From contig NC_067285.1 of NCBI RefSeq assembly GCF_020740795.1, forward strand, positions 34,977,318-35,041,317: DNA of 64,000 nucleotides, written 5' to 3'. Below, piece after piece: positions 53,001 to 64,000 of this stretch (its first letter is position 1; every line of letters starts with the position of its first letter). Under the pieces are notes generated by a model. The model ran no database searches and was not told the DNA's origin. It saw only the letters and a program-made list of their open reading frames with translations. The position numbers and the translations under genes are program-made. Source of the stretch: Apus apus (Eukaryota; Chordata; Aves; Apodiformes; Apodidae).

Positions 53001-56000
53001 CTGTACCAGGACAGTAGGGCTTACAAAGCATGGCAGATGTTTGTGATTCTTTGCACTCTGTAGCTATGGAAGGGACACACCACGTGGTGGAAGGTCAACC
53101 TAGAAGGTTCTGCTGAGCATCAGTTAGTTACCCATTGCTCCTTGTGTATCACAGAATAAATTGCAACCTGCTTTAATAAATCTAAGAAAACCTCATAAAA
53201 GGAGGCAGTAAAAGGCCATTATTGCAATTTGATGCTATCGGGGAGCTGCTGGGTGGGGTTGGTGACAGTCTATAGTCCATGCTGTGTCAGTAAGCAGGAA
53301 AAAATAGCCAGTTCCCTTTACCAACCTGATTTTGAGGAAGATTCCTTCCCAAGAGTAGATCTGGCTGAAAATAAAGGAAAAATGCATAGTTTTTTAAATG
53401 GGGTTCAGCTAAAGCACAGAGCTCCTGCTGTCCCATGCAAGTGCTATTTTTTTTTTCAGACTGGATCCAGTGTTGTGTGAACTTCAGTTATGGATGTTTC
53501 AGAATGTAGATAAATTTAGTAAAGGTCTGTTGGCATTACACAGAAAACACAGCACACTTGGTGCTGTAAGTTAATTTAGAAGGAAGAGATGGTTGGTGGG
53601 CAGCCAGTGTGGGCTTGAGGAAGGTGTAGGTTGCCTCCTGGAAAGAAATGGAGAAACCAAGTCTCTGAAAATGAAAATTCCAGTTTCCAGATTAAAAAAA
53701 AAAAAAAAGAAAAAAAGAAAAAAATATTGTCATATGAGCATATTGCATAAAACCAGGTCTGTGTATGTGTGGAAAGAGGTGTGACTCCCCAGTTGCATAT
53801 GGTGGAAAAGAATGTTGTGGTGTTTTCTTGGTCATCCAGGTACTGGATTTTAACCATAAGAAAATTTAAAAGTCCATTAAGTATCATGTTAAATTTCCTG
53901 CTGTGTAAGCAACATGCTTGTTAAAATTCCTGTGACACCTGATACTTAGGGAGCAATTCAGTGGTGATTATTTTTCAATCTCGGAGTATTTATTTTTCTG
54001 AGAGTGTCTGTGTGCCTATTTTATATACACACACACATATATATTTATATAAATAAATCTTCCTGAAGACAAAGCAAAACAAATGACTTGGTTCACCTTG
54101 CCTGAGTGTATGAGAATCCACTTACCAGATAATTAGCCTGACTGGAACAGTCTATGATCAAAGGCTTCCTAAGACTTCTTAGTGTTGCTGTTACTGTTCT
54201 TCTTTTTTGTTTTATTCCTCCTGTGTTTCTAGCACAAATTAGTGCTGTGTTTGTCCCTTCTTGCCAGTGCTGAGCAAGGGGGTTGCTGACAAGTTTGGGA
54301 AGCAGCAGCTGATATGCTTGTCCAGCAATGGGTGAGGGACTGTAGCTGACTCTGTAATCTCCAGTTTCTGCACAGGCCACATGTAGGTGGGATTCCAAAG
54401 ACTTAGTTATTGAAAGCTAATGAAAAAATACCTCTACCTATTACAAACCAGCTGTTTTGATATTAGTATATCTTCTCTAACAACTGAAAACCCCTGTACT
54501 TGGGCAGAAGGTATCAGAATAGCTCTTGGGCTGTTGTTTTTAGTTCTTGTGGAAGGGGTTGTTGCAGACTTTCCCAGAGTTCTAAGCCATCGACTAAAAT
54601 TCCTCTTAGTAGGTGCCATTCTTCACTGGCCATTAAAGAGGTTAATAAAAATAATAAAATAAAAATACTATTACCAGCAGCCTCTGTCTTGGCAAGTATT
54701 CTTACCACCCAGTAGAGCCTGTTGCTGTCAGAGGAGCTTTTGCTGTAGAAACTGATTGGATAACACTTGCAGGGTAGCCCTTGAAATGATCATCTGGGAT
54801 CATTTGAGTTGGGTATTCTGGGAGTTGGGTATTCTGGAATAAGAGGTAGGGTATACTAAGAGATGATAAAATAGACAGTTGCTGGAAAAATACAAATCGT
54901 TTAGATGAATAAAGTTTTTGAAATTAAGGGGAGCACAAGCAGGTGTTTTTAAAGGAAGGTAAAGACCTGGTTATAAGCATTTTGGAGGTATTAATGGTAG
55001 ATGAACCAGAGTGCCTAGGCCTGGCACCTTGGCTGAGCCACCTCCAGGTGCCTCTCAAGCTGTGGCACCAGCTGGATGCTCACATTGCAGCAGGGGAAGG
55101 GGTGAAAATGTTTGTTAACTGTGGTTGCCCCAACTCAGGTTTACTTAGGCTGCCACAAGGCTGCACCTTTAAGTGATGCTGCAGTGAGTTCTTGGAAGGG
55201 GCTGCCTCTTCCAGTGTCAGGGGAAAAAACCAACCCAGCTTATGTCTGTCGGGACTTGGTTCCCCTTTCTGTCTCTTTGAAATGTAAAATTTAATTTTGC
55301 CTATTTAAGTATGAGTGCTTCAGGGTTCCTCCCACCCCTCCTTCTCTCTCACTCCCTAGCTGGAATCTTTGGGATCAGATAGCTTTCCAGAAACAAAGGG
55401 TAATGCTTATTCACGTTCTCAGAAAGTAGGACAGTCACATTGGCTTATTTTCCCTTTTGCCCTATTGTTCTATCATTTCACTTCTGTTTCAGTAATTTCA
55501 GTGATCATTTAAGCTTGGACTCTTGAATAGTTGGAGTTGCTCAAAAAATTCTTGGAGCAGAAAGTTGGTACAAAAGCACTTTGGCTGCTCTCTTCGTTCG
55601 ACTTGCTTCTGCATCTGTGAGGATTTGGATGTGTCAAGGTGGTGGTTTCTGACCAGGTCTGTGTCTTCCAGAAAATGCTGGGCAGTATTAATGTGCATTG
55701 CAGGAACAGAGCAGTCTTTTGGCACAGGAGCTGTAAAGAGAGCTGAGGGAACTGGTTGTACCATACTTCCTGGAGGGAGGGATGAGTTGGCAAAATGACT
55801 TGACTTACTGCCTTGAAATTTGCTGGGTCTCTGGCTGCTAGAGAACAGAGTCACTGCAGCTCTACTGGGTGCCTGGTAGGTGTTGTCAAAGAAGGAAGAG
55901 TAAGAAAGAAGGGGAGAAGGAGCATTTAATGACTTAAAACTGAGACTTCCTTAGCAAATGATGAGCCTTATCAGATTATTTTAGGTATTTTCTCTTTATT

Positions 56001-59000
56001 TTGGTTCCTGGCAGAGAGTACCTCATGTGAGCTGTACTCTGGTCGGTTCTATATGCACCTTGGTAGAACTGAACCAAAGGAGTGTAGATTCTGGAGCAGA
56101 GACCTTGATGAGCAATTTGCCGTGTAATTTTGGACTCTGTTCACCTAAAAGTCTTGTAACCTGCTTAGGAGGCTACTTAAGAGCTGTTAATATAAATACA
56201 GCCACCTACGCTTAGATACCTATGTGGGTCCACCTCACTGGGTATCTTAAAGAGCTTGTATTTTATTTTTTTTTAAGAAAAAGATGAATCAGATTATGGT
56301 GCCTGAGGGATCAGGCTTTGTTGCACATCCTGAAAGTTATCTTTGATTTCAAAGGGCTCTCAAGTTCATTGAAGACTCCAGCTCCTGCGCAGCTGAAGTT
56401 GAACCGAACATCTGATTGTGCTAGCGAGTTGTGAGCCCAGGAGAGACTGAAGGGCAAGAGGAAGCTCAGTTCTGTGGCGAGAGATTCATGATGAAACACA
56501 ATTTTGCATTTTTTTTTGTCCAGGGAAGCCCCTGATGCCCACTACCCTGCTCTGTGCCCAGCTGGGTGGCTTGCAGCAATGGCAGCAGCGTGTGGGTGAA
56601 GTAAATAATTAAATAATTAAAATTTGCTTTGTTACTAATCTTCAGTTGCCCAAGAATATTGTGGGATGAAAGATGAGATGGGAGATTGCTGTCTTGTGAA
56701 GAGGGAAACAACTCTTGTCTTCTTGTCATGGGATAAGGTGAGGTGTCTGCTTGTGTCCCTCAACGTATTTTACTGCCTTGCCTCTGTAGTGAGTGGTTAT
56801 TGGAAAGAAAGAGGGCCTGGGTGATCTGTCTCCACCCAGCTTAACCTCTGATGGTTTCAGAGCAAGGTGGTGCTTGTGGTGTCTGCAGCTCTTCACTTAA
56901 AGCTCCAACATGGAATTTTTTCCACTCTTGCTGCTGGTGGCTGTTCCTGACTGCTGCCTTTTGGTGTCTTCATCTGACTGCTGAAGTTATGAAGCTCTGC
57001 CACATCCTCAGAAATGGGTCAGGGTTTGATTTACCTCTTGTAAAGATGTTTCCATGCCTGGGGCTGCAAATCCTGCCAGGGTCAGTCTAAATTTGACTAG
57101 ATGAAACATGTGGAAGTGGATAAAATAAGACTTGATGTTTTTCTGGCATTGTTAGAAAATGACTGGTTGATAAACATGACCAAGTAAGTATCTCTTTGGG
57201 GAATTTTTGAAGCTGATTTTTCACAGCCTTTATTTTTTTGGAAGGCAAGATGGCTAACTCCTTGCTATCATTTTTTTTTTTCCCCTGACTCCTGGAGGAA
57301 GGATACGATTGTCACAAGTGTGTGCCACTCTTATCTGAAAATCAATTCATGTGATAAGATGGTGGGAATATATCCTGATTTATGCTTTGTTTTTCTGTAG
57401 GTATCTTCAGTGAGAATAATGGTGTAGTACGACTTAGAGATTGGGTAGTAAAATAAGCAACTCAGCCTTTAGTGTAACAGCATTCACAAATATTTAACTT
57501 TTGGAATTACTCTGGTATCAAGATATTTTGAATATAAGCACTGCTGGCTCAATGCCAGTCCTGTTTGTGGAAGCAAACACTGCAGATGCTTGCAAGTCAA
57601 AACACGATGGTACTATCTGGAAAAGGCTGCAGGGGTTATTTGAGTTGTAAAGCCAAGCAGTTAGGAATTGCTAAAATCACAGCTGCTGTTCCAACCTCAC
57701 TTTTTTTGGCCCTTGTACTTTGCCTGGTGTAACTGGGTGATGTAGGAATCCAGAGGGAAATGCAGTGTGAGCTCAGGTAATTAAAAGTCTGTAATAAAAT
57801 GCACACAGACTGGGAGACAGAATTAAGGTTGCACTATCATCTGTAAATCTTGCACTTGCTAATTTGAGTGCATGGCTTATTAACTGCTCCTCACCCCCCA
57901 AAAAAACACATTGGAAACTGAAAACTCTGCCTGATGTTGGCAGCTGGTTGTGTGTCCTGAGGCTCTGGAAGCTCTAGTTCTGCTGCCTTTAGGGAATATT
58001 CATGATAGCCAACAACAAGAGAGGGTGATGCCTCAGACTGATGTGCCTCAGTTCCTACTCGAATAGCTTTAAAATAAATGCAAATTTAAAAGATGTCTTC
58101 TTCTAAATCAACTCTTTCATGTGCTTGAGAAGATTCTCTTCAGACTACATTTCTGTCAAAGTGGTATTTTTTCATCAGGGCAACTGAAGGCTGGTCTGTG
58201 CTGCCAGAACTAGTTTCCTGTTGAAATTTCAACATTTGTTTTACCCTCCCTCTGTCGTTTATGTGATTAGTTAGTCTTTAGAAAACAAAAAAAACTCGAA
58301 TGTCATGCTGCTTTAAATAAGCAAAAGAACATTGCCATTCTCTCAGGCAGCCCCTGTTTGCATTCAAAACCAGATGAATCTGTTTGGATCAGACTTACCA
58401 AAACAAACAGAGTGTACTTTGGATTTAAAACTAAGGGATGGCAAAATTGCCTCGGAATTAAAGTCCTGAGTAACTGGAAATTATGACTTCATGGTGTCTA
58501 TTAGACTATCTGAGCTGCTACAGGACATATCTGGGGCATATTCTTCCTATGAGTTGGTTGCTGTAATTTGTAATGGTTGTTTTGTGAGCCCTCCAAATGT
58601 CAGCATCCTGTTTACTTGCTTTTAAACCCATTAGTTATTAGATTTTATGTTTCTAGTTTGTGCTGTTGGAAGAATGTATCTTGTGATAAGTAGAATGGAT
58701 GTCTCCCTTGACTGAGCTGACACCAAAGTATTTTGCAGTTGTTGATTTGTTGGATGAAGACATTATGGACAGCTAAAGCAGAAATAACTTAGATTTGTCA
58801 GTGTTTGCTGGAGAAACGGACCTTTTGTTACTGATAATAAGAAAAAAAGCACAGCTGCTTGAACTGAAATTGGAATATGGCTGATACAAGTAAAATGGAA
58901 TGTTTTCTTTCTCAAGGTTGTTCTGGGGTGAGAACGTGTCTTTCCCCTGAGTTTACCAGCAATGTTGGAGCAATACCTTTTGGGGCACGAGGTGTACAGT

Positions 59001-62000
59001 TTATTACCATTATATTTAATTACATATTATTTATTATCTATAGAGCTTTAGGGGTGGTTTTGTCACATGTGCATTGAGATTTGGCATTCTGAAGGACATC
59101 TAAACGTGTAGCTTGGGTATGAAATGAGAAGAAATGCCCATGCCATGGGTGCTTGGTCTGTGGGGCCTCTCTTCAAGGAGCAGAAGAGCTTCTCTCCTGC
59201 ATAGGAATGAGCACAATTCCTGAAATGTCTGGATTTGCTGCTTTGCCCACACCAAACGACTTCCTCTGATCTTTATTAACTGAGTGCTTAGTCTTGTTTG
59301 ACGTGCAGATTTACTGCAGGCTGAGGCTGAGGTCTGTATTAAGGTCAAATGAGTGCTTTGTAAATGTTAGGTCAGACTTCTGAGGGGACTTTATTACTGT
59401 TCCTGGGGGCAAGATAACTTCTAGGGAGACAGAAATAATGTACTTAGTTCTCTTATGCTGAAGTTATGGTACTGAACAAGGTATGACTGGGAGTTTTGTC
59501 TCCATATAAAATATCTGATACCAGTGTATTAAAGGATAGACTGCTTGGAAGATACCACTCCTGGGGCTCTTTTCCCTGTTTGGCCTTGACTTGGAGCTCT
59601 GAAACAGTATTAGATGCTACCTGAGTGTCTTTATTGTTCCTATTATTTGAAATACATAGGAGCATACTTGTAGTTACTTGCTAAGTTTAATCACCTCATG
59701 TTGGTGATAAAAAAGGAAGTCAAAGCAAGTGTACTATCTCTCTTTAAAAAACTTAAGTGGTCTCCTAACATGTCACTTTCTCAGGGTCTCTTTTTGCCAG
59801 TAAATTAAGCAAATGAGCTCTTACTATGTTGGCCTGGTATTTCAGTTGTGTTCAGAGCTTTTCCTTCTTTGTATGCTGCACTTTTTGCTTCCATCTCTCC
59901 CTCTCTGCTTTGTCCTGAACATACACTCTTGCTCTCCTGTAAAGACAGTGATACTGCCTCTCAGATCTCCTTAGATTTGCCTGGGAAAAGAGTGCTTGTG
60001 CTGGGTGCTGTGGCATTCCCTGCCTTGGCTGTGAGGTGCCATGTTAATAAACTGCCACAGTAAGCAAAAATTGTCTTTCTACTACTTGTCTGAAAATACC
60101 CACAGCTTGCAGTAATGTCACCAGTCGGTGCTTCGAGTCCTGGCCCAGACTCTCCCACCCTGAGTTTTTCTTTCTTCCTTAAGGTAGTAAAATCAAGCTA
60201 CATTGCAGTCCTGTGGGGAAAGCTCTTGTCTTCTGCTGGCAACATCTGAGGCTCAGCAAAAGAATATTGCGTAAATAAAAATTAACAGCAGCCACTGATC
60301 CCAGAGACAAGCAAGGTTGTTTTGTCCTAGAGCACAAGAATATTGGCACAGCAGCTTGTGGCAGCATGGAGGAGAAATAAGCTGAGATGTATGACTACCT
60401 GCAGTCCTCTGAGGTGATGCTAGGTTGTCAAACCAGGGGGTGTGGAAAGACACCAGTGCCCTGTGACGTGACACTGACACACCCAGCAGCTTCAGTATGC
60501 TCAAGATAGCAGCAGCAGTGCTGAGGGTGTGGTTGTAGTTGAACCTCAGGGGTTTGCACCGTGCTCCACACGTATTGGTGTGGTTTGAGCCTTGAGGGTT
60601 CAATCCCCTCCTTAGGATCTTTAAATGGGGGCTTATGCCATAAGCTGGTTAAATGCATGGGTCAAATTAAATGTTCTGGCATGAAGTCTCTGAGTAACCT
60701 GATCTAGTGGGAGGTGTTCCTGCCAATGCAGGGAGGTTGGATCTAGAAGATCTTTAAGGTCCCTTCCAAACCGATCTATGAAGTTGGTGTGGATTTGGTT
60801 GAATTGCCTTCTTGGTCACTGCCCTGTGTGAGAAGCCCAGGAGAGCCCCGTTTCAGCTGTGCCTAAAGGGCTGTGGACCAAGGCCGTACATGTGGAGCAC
60901 ACTGGTGGTTTGAGTCTGCCCAGTTTGAGGTCTCTGCCACAAAACCTGAATTTTAGCACAGACCCATATTCAGTAACGATAACCTGCTGCTGCTGCTCGA
61001 GGCTCTGCCTGGAGCTGCACAGCATCCAAGGCTTGCTTTGGTGCTCCAATGTAGTAGCTGGACTTCAGGGCTGGGGATTTTTGGTCCCTAGAGGTATCAG
61101 TATGCTCAAGGCATGTATTTTGTGATACCTACCCTGCAGAGTTTCCATCTCAAGATCCTCTCCCACCATGGTTGACTGTAGACTTGGAAGCAATGAGCTG
61201 AGCCAACTCTGCAGAGCTCTGTTAAGACCTTCAGTGGTTTTGTGCATTGCTTCTGATTTGGCAGTGAGCTCTGGGCATGGAGTCCTGCAGGGAAAGGAGA
61301 CTCCTGAGCTTGTCCCCAGCACTTGTCACAGCGTCTGAGGATATTGCTGGGCAGCTGCTGCAGGGCTGAGGGACAGGACATGGGTCTGATAGCATTAGAA
61401 CTGGGATAGCTGCAAGGGTGTTAGGATGAGATGGTTCCTAAATGCAGGAATAGTGATTATAACCTGCACTTGATTTAGGTTGGATATTAGGAGGAAATTC
61501 CTCACTGTGAGGGTGGTGAGACCCTGGCCCAGGTTGCCCAGGGAAGCTGTGGCTGCCCCATCCCTGGCAGTGTTGAAGGGCAGGTTGGATGGGGCTTGGA
61601 GCAGCCTGGGCTGGTGGGAGGTGTCCCTGCCCATGCAGGGGTTGGAACTGGGTGATCTGTGAGGTCTCTTCCAACCCAAGCCAGTCTGTCATTCTGTGAT
61701 TCTAGCCTGCCAACTGCTTTGAACAGTGCCATAGGCTGTCCCCCATGGTTGCAACTTCAGGTGAGGTGGGGGGGAATCTGGTCAAGGGGCTGGTTTTGAA
61801 ACTCTCATAGCAGCAGCTCTGCAGAGGGGTGAGAGCCCCACCATTCCAGAGCAGACAGGATCGCAGCCTGGTTAGAAGTCGGCACAGAATGACTCCTTCA
61901 GGAATATAAGCCAGGTGCTGTTCCCCCATTCTTCTTGCTTTTCTTACAGAAGTTGAAAACAATGTTGAAAGCAAATGAAAAGACTTAGAAATTGTGCATT

Positions 62001-62552
62001 GTCTGTGTGATGCATTTACAGGATGAATTGTTTTGGAGGAAACAAGGCAACACTGTCCAGTCTGAGCTCATGTGCTTGACCTGATATAACTTAAAAACTT
62101 GGGCTGTACGATACAACGTAATAATCCTTTTCCGTCTTGGGTCCAGGATGGGAGAACACTGATTTCTCTACATAAACTTTGATGCTAACAATTATAATTT
62201 AGTTTTTCATTCAAGTTTAGCCATACTTTGTTCTTAGTTAGACTTGATTCATCTTTTCCACTTTAAGATTTGAAACAAAAGGGTGCCCTTCGTTTATGTG
62301 AGAGCATGGTAATGATCATCCTCACCTTGTGTGTTTCTGAAAAATGTGAAGTAGAAAACTTAAATATAGAAAACAAAGAAATTGTAATTATGGGATGATC
62401 GGGAGTATAAGATGAATGTTTTAATCTGATGATCTCCCCCCCCAATTTATTTCAGGTTTATGACTCGGAGTGTTGCGACAGCGTTCTTCTGGAGCTGCGG
62501 GAATATCTGCCAAAATACTTTGGTGTCTGGTCACCACCTACTGCACCAAATG
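40838..62552 (+). CDS. IPMK: IPMK, inositol polyphosphate multikinase (first three coding exons; continues beyond the window)
   Basis: IPMK phosphorylates inositol tris- and tetrakisphosphates toward InsP5 and also acts as a nuclear PI 3-kinase. Exons are 40838-41060, 46084-46169 and 62456-62552, all in frame, giving 135 residues so far. The first 53 residues are Ala/Gly/Arg/Pro-rich and unlike human. Conserved sequence starts at about residue 54 with LNGCVPLSHQVAGHMYG. It continues with ILQHPDGTVLKQLQPPPRGP in exon 2 and LPKYFGVWSPPTAPN in exon 3. These identify IPMK rather than IP6K or ITPK family kinases. The PxxxDxKxG catalytic motif and C-terminal lobe must lie right of 64000. The start is supported by MATEPP, which I recall in human. 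The frame is open 195 codons upstream to another ATG at 40253. Confidence 0.95.
41061..46083 (+). other. IPMK: IPMK intron 1
   Basis: A 5.0-kb intron. The first 500 bp are GC-rich and contain a second minisatellite (41275-41556). The remainder is AT-rich with no gene or recognisable element. Confidence 0.85.
41275..41556. repeat. GGTACCTCAGGG minisatellite in IPMK intron 1
   Basis: Units of the type TTTGGTACCTCAGGG (15 bp) alternate with GTTGGCGGGCAGAG-type units, so the GGTACC palindrome recurs many times. It starts about 215 bp after the exon 1 donor. Confidence 0.92.
46084..46169 (+). CDS. IPMK: IPMK coding exon 2 (residues 75-103)
   Basis: A TTCTCTTCTAG acceptor precedes it. It completes Gly75, encodes ILQHPDGTVLKQLQPPPRGP then REQEFYNK, and has a GTGAGG donor. 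Confidence 0.97.
53694..53724. repeat. A-rich simple repeat
   Basis: A run of about 15 As followed by AAAAAAG-type units. I see no SINE or retrogene sequence upstream that would make this a retroposon tail. Confidence 0.85.
54021..54058. repeat. CA/TA microsatellite
   Basis: ATACACACACACA passes into TATATATATTTATATAAATAAAT. Confidence 0.85.
54806..54837. repeat. 16-bp perfect tandem duplication
   Basis: GAGTTGGGTATTCTGG occurs twice in immediate succession in IPMK intron 2, a small recent slippage or repair duplication. Confidence 0.9.
60700..60782 (+). mobile_element. CR1 LINE fragment E (short 3' end)
   Basis: Contains CTAGTGGGAGGTGTTCCTGCC, GGTTGGATCTAGAAGATCTTT and AAGGTCCCTTCCAAACC followed by ATCTATGA, in the order of a CR1 3' end. 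Only about 80 bp remain. Confidence 0.85.
61455..61706 (+). mobile_element. CR1 LINE fragment F (3' end)
   Basis: Runs from GGATATTAGGAGGAAATTCC through AGGTTGCCCAGGGAAGCTGT and GGAGCAGCCTGGGCTGGTGG to the terminal CATTCTGTGATTCTA. It is the same subfamily as fragment A at 18030-18252 but better preserved. Confidence 0.92.
62456..62552 (+). CDS. IPMK: IPMK coding exon 3 (residues 104-135 plus 1 nt)
   Basis: The acceptor is preceded by a C8 tract, then TTTATTTCAG. It encodes VYDSECCDSVLLELREYL then PKYFGVWSPPTAPN. The donor is G|GTACTG, weaker than usual at +4 to +6. Confidence 0.95.
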
Positions 62553-64000
62553 GTACTGTTCTAATTTTATCTGTTAATCCAAACCTCCTGGAAAAATCTA
62601 GAGCCTGGTTTTGGGCAGTTGTGAGCTCTGCAGGGTTTTTTGTTTTGGTCTGTAACCCACTGATGCTGCCTTGAAAAAAAACGTTCCAGTTTGCTCTCCT
62701 CTGGCTAGGTTAGGTCTTGGAGGTGTGATTCCCATGGGACATGTGGAATGGTGGTTTGTATGGCAGATGCTTCTTGAGTAGCTGGACCTGATGTGTATTG
62801 CCCTGAGCTGCTGCTCTGGTCTGGGTCTTGGTGGACTGGGCTGGTTGCATGTTTATGTCTGGTCAGGCCCCTGGAGCAAGAGACAGGAGCTGTGTGGGTG
62901 CATAAGAAGAAAAAAATGGATGGGTTAGGGCCTAAGGGGAGGCTTTCAAAGTGGAATCTGCTGCTGGATCTCCAGAGCCTGGATCCCATTGCCATGCTAG
63001 ATTCATACAAGGGAGTTATTTCAGCAGGTACCTTGGGAGTTCTGCTCGTAATCCTGTGTTCCTGGATTGAATGGAGCAAAGCTCTGGTATCTGAACTTTG
63101 CATAATACCTTAGGAGTCAGGAAGAAAAAGTTATTTTGGGAGGACAACTGGAAGACTTCTCTGAGACAAAATAGGTATTATTGATGTATTTTTAAAAAGA
63201 GAACTTTTCTTCTGGGGACTTTCCTTACTCCTGCTGGGGAAATGGAGTTTCTGGAACACACAGAAACAAAAGGATGCCATCTAGTCTATTTAAATACATG
63301 GGCACCAAAATGAGGTGCTGTGCTCCTTTAATAGCACTAAGTCTTCTTGTGCTGTCATTTGATAGACTTGTTTTCCAAAGAGAGTAGTAAGACTGTCCAA
63401 AGACACTGTCTAACCTCTGGGAAAAGAAAGGCAGGGAGCATTGTGGTAGTACCCAGCACTTCCTTGGCTCAGACTTGCCTTCACACTCTCATGTTTGGCA
63501 CTGACTCAAACAGCTCTACTGGAACTATCTTTGTCCTTCCCTTGGAATTTTATGTGTCATGGAGCTCACTTAATGTCCCCTCCAAATTGCTAATCAATTC
63601 TATTCTATTCTCAGTAGGAGCTTAAGATGTAAAATTATGTGGTCTAGCCAAGATGCAGTAATTTGACACGTCCCTGGTTCACTTTGGGAGTTCACTAGCA
63701 ATGTGCACCATGGGGCTGAATTTTGGCAGGTCTCCACCAGTAGTCCAGGCATAGCCAGTAGGAATAACTGTTTTAAGGAAGAAGAACTTCTGATTTTGTT
63801 TGTTTTGCTTCTTGAAAAGACTGTGCACTACCAGGAGCCCCTCTTCATAGAAAGCTGTGGCAGGGGTTCAACCAAAAAGCTCCATTGCCAGCTGTTTCCT
63901 GTAGCATTAATGAGTTTTGGGTAGTTTTGGTAAAAAAAAACAAGTACATTGGAGATGGTGGAGCTGAATAGAAGGCAGGTGGCCATCCATGTTGGAAGTC
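62553..64000 (+). other. IPMK: IPMK intron 3 (start; continues past the window)
   Basis: About 1.45 kb of intron after the exon 3 donor. I see no further IPMK exon, mobile element or other gene up to the right edge. Confidence 0.8.

Larger units (their letters stand above)
46170..62455 (+). other. IPMK: IPMK intron 2
   Basis: A 16.3-kb intron with no supportable internal gene. It contains A-rich and CA/TA simple repeats near 53.7-54.1 kb, a 16-bp tandem duplication at 54806-54837, and two plus-strand CR1 fragments (60700-60782 and 61455-61706). The stretch 46170-53690 shows no repeat or gene I recognise, apart from a tRNA-like hairpin near 51350 that I rejected. Confidence 0.85.

Noticed and set aside
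55498-55854. 118-codon minus-strand open frame in IPMK intron 2
   Set aside because: No motif I recognise, and an overlapping open frame exists in another frame. It could be tested by protein search, but it is not supported here.

Overview
This is vertebrate nuclear DNA, almost certainly from a bird. It holds widely spaced spliced genes with GT-AG introns and CpG-rich promoters. It also holds several copies of the CR1 LINE, the typical avian retrotransposon, with the characteristic ATTCTATGATT-type 3' end. I cannot name the species.

Three protein-coding genes can be reconstructed exon by exon. (1) UBE2D1, a ubiquitin-conjugating E2 enzyme, is on the minus strand. It is complete in seven coding exons from the ATG at 17752 down to the TAG at 1925, giving 147 codons plus stop. 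(2) CISD1 (mitoNEET), an outer-mitochondrial-membrane 2Fe-2S protein, is on the plus strand. It is complete in three exons from 19295 to 30227 and gives 108 residues. (3) IPMK, inositol polyphosphate multikinase, is on the plus strand. Only its first three coding exons (40838 to 62552) are inside the window, and the catalytic core lies beyond the right edge.

Layout: 1-1924 is sequence downstream of the UBE2D1 stop codon, at least partly its 3' UTR. UBE2D1 fills 1925-17752; its introns carry a short inverted-repeat element, a solo LTR with a perfect 5-bp target duplication, a CR1 stub ending in a perfect 34-bp palindrome, and a 61-bp tandem repeat. The 1.5 kb between the two divergent start codons (17753-19294) has a CpG-rich promoter at each end and three same-orientation CR1 copies between them. 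CISD1 follows with two introns of about 5 kb. From 30228 to about 40200 is intergenic DNA with one clear CR1 copy and no gene I can support. IPMK exon 1 sits in an extremely GC-rich island between two minisatellites. IPMK intron 2 (16.3 kb) holds simple repeats and two CR1 fragments.

The three genes are not a pathway; they are neighbours in a conserved vertebrate block. From memory, the human order is IPMK and CISD1 head-to-head, with UBE2D1 further along in the CISD1 direction. Here CISD1 is instead head-to-head with UBE2D1 and tandem with IPMK, so CISD1 appears inverted relative to its neighbours. I found no unknown multi-gene system. The points most worth checking are the CISD1 orientation, the CR1-filled divergent promoter, the repeats around IPMK exon 1, and the palindromes.
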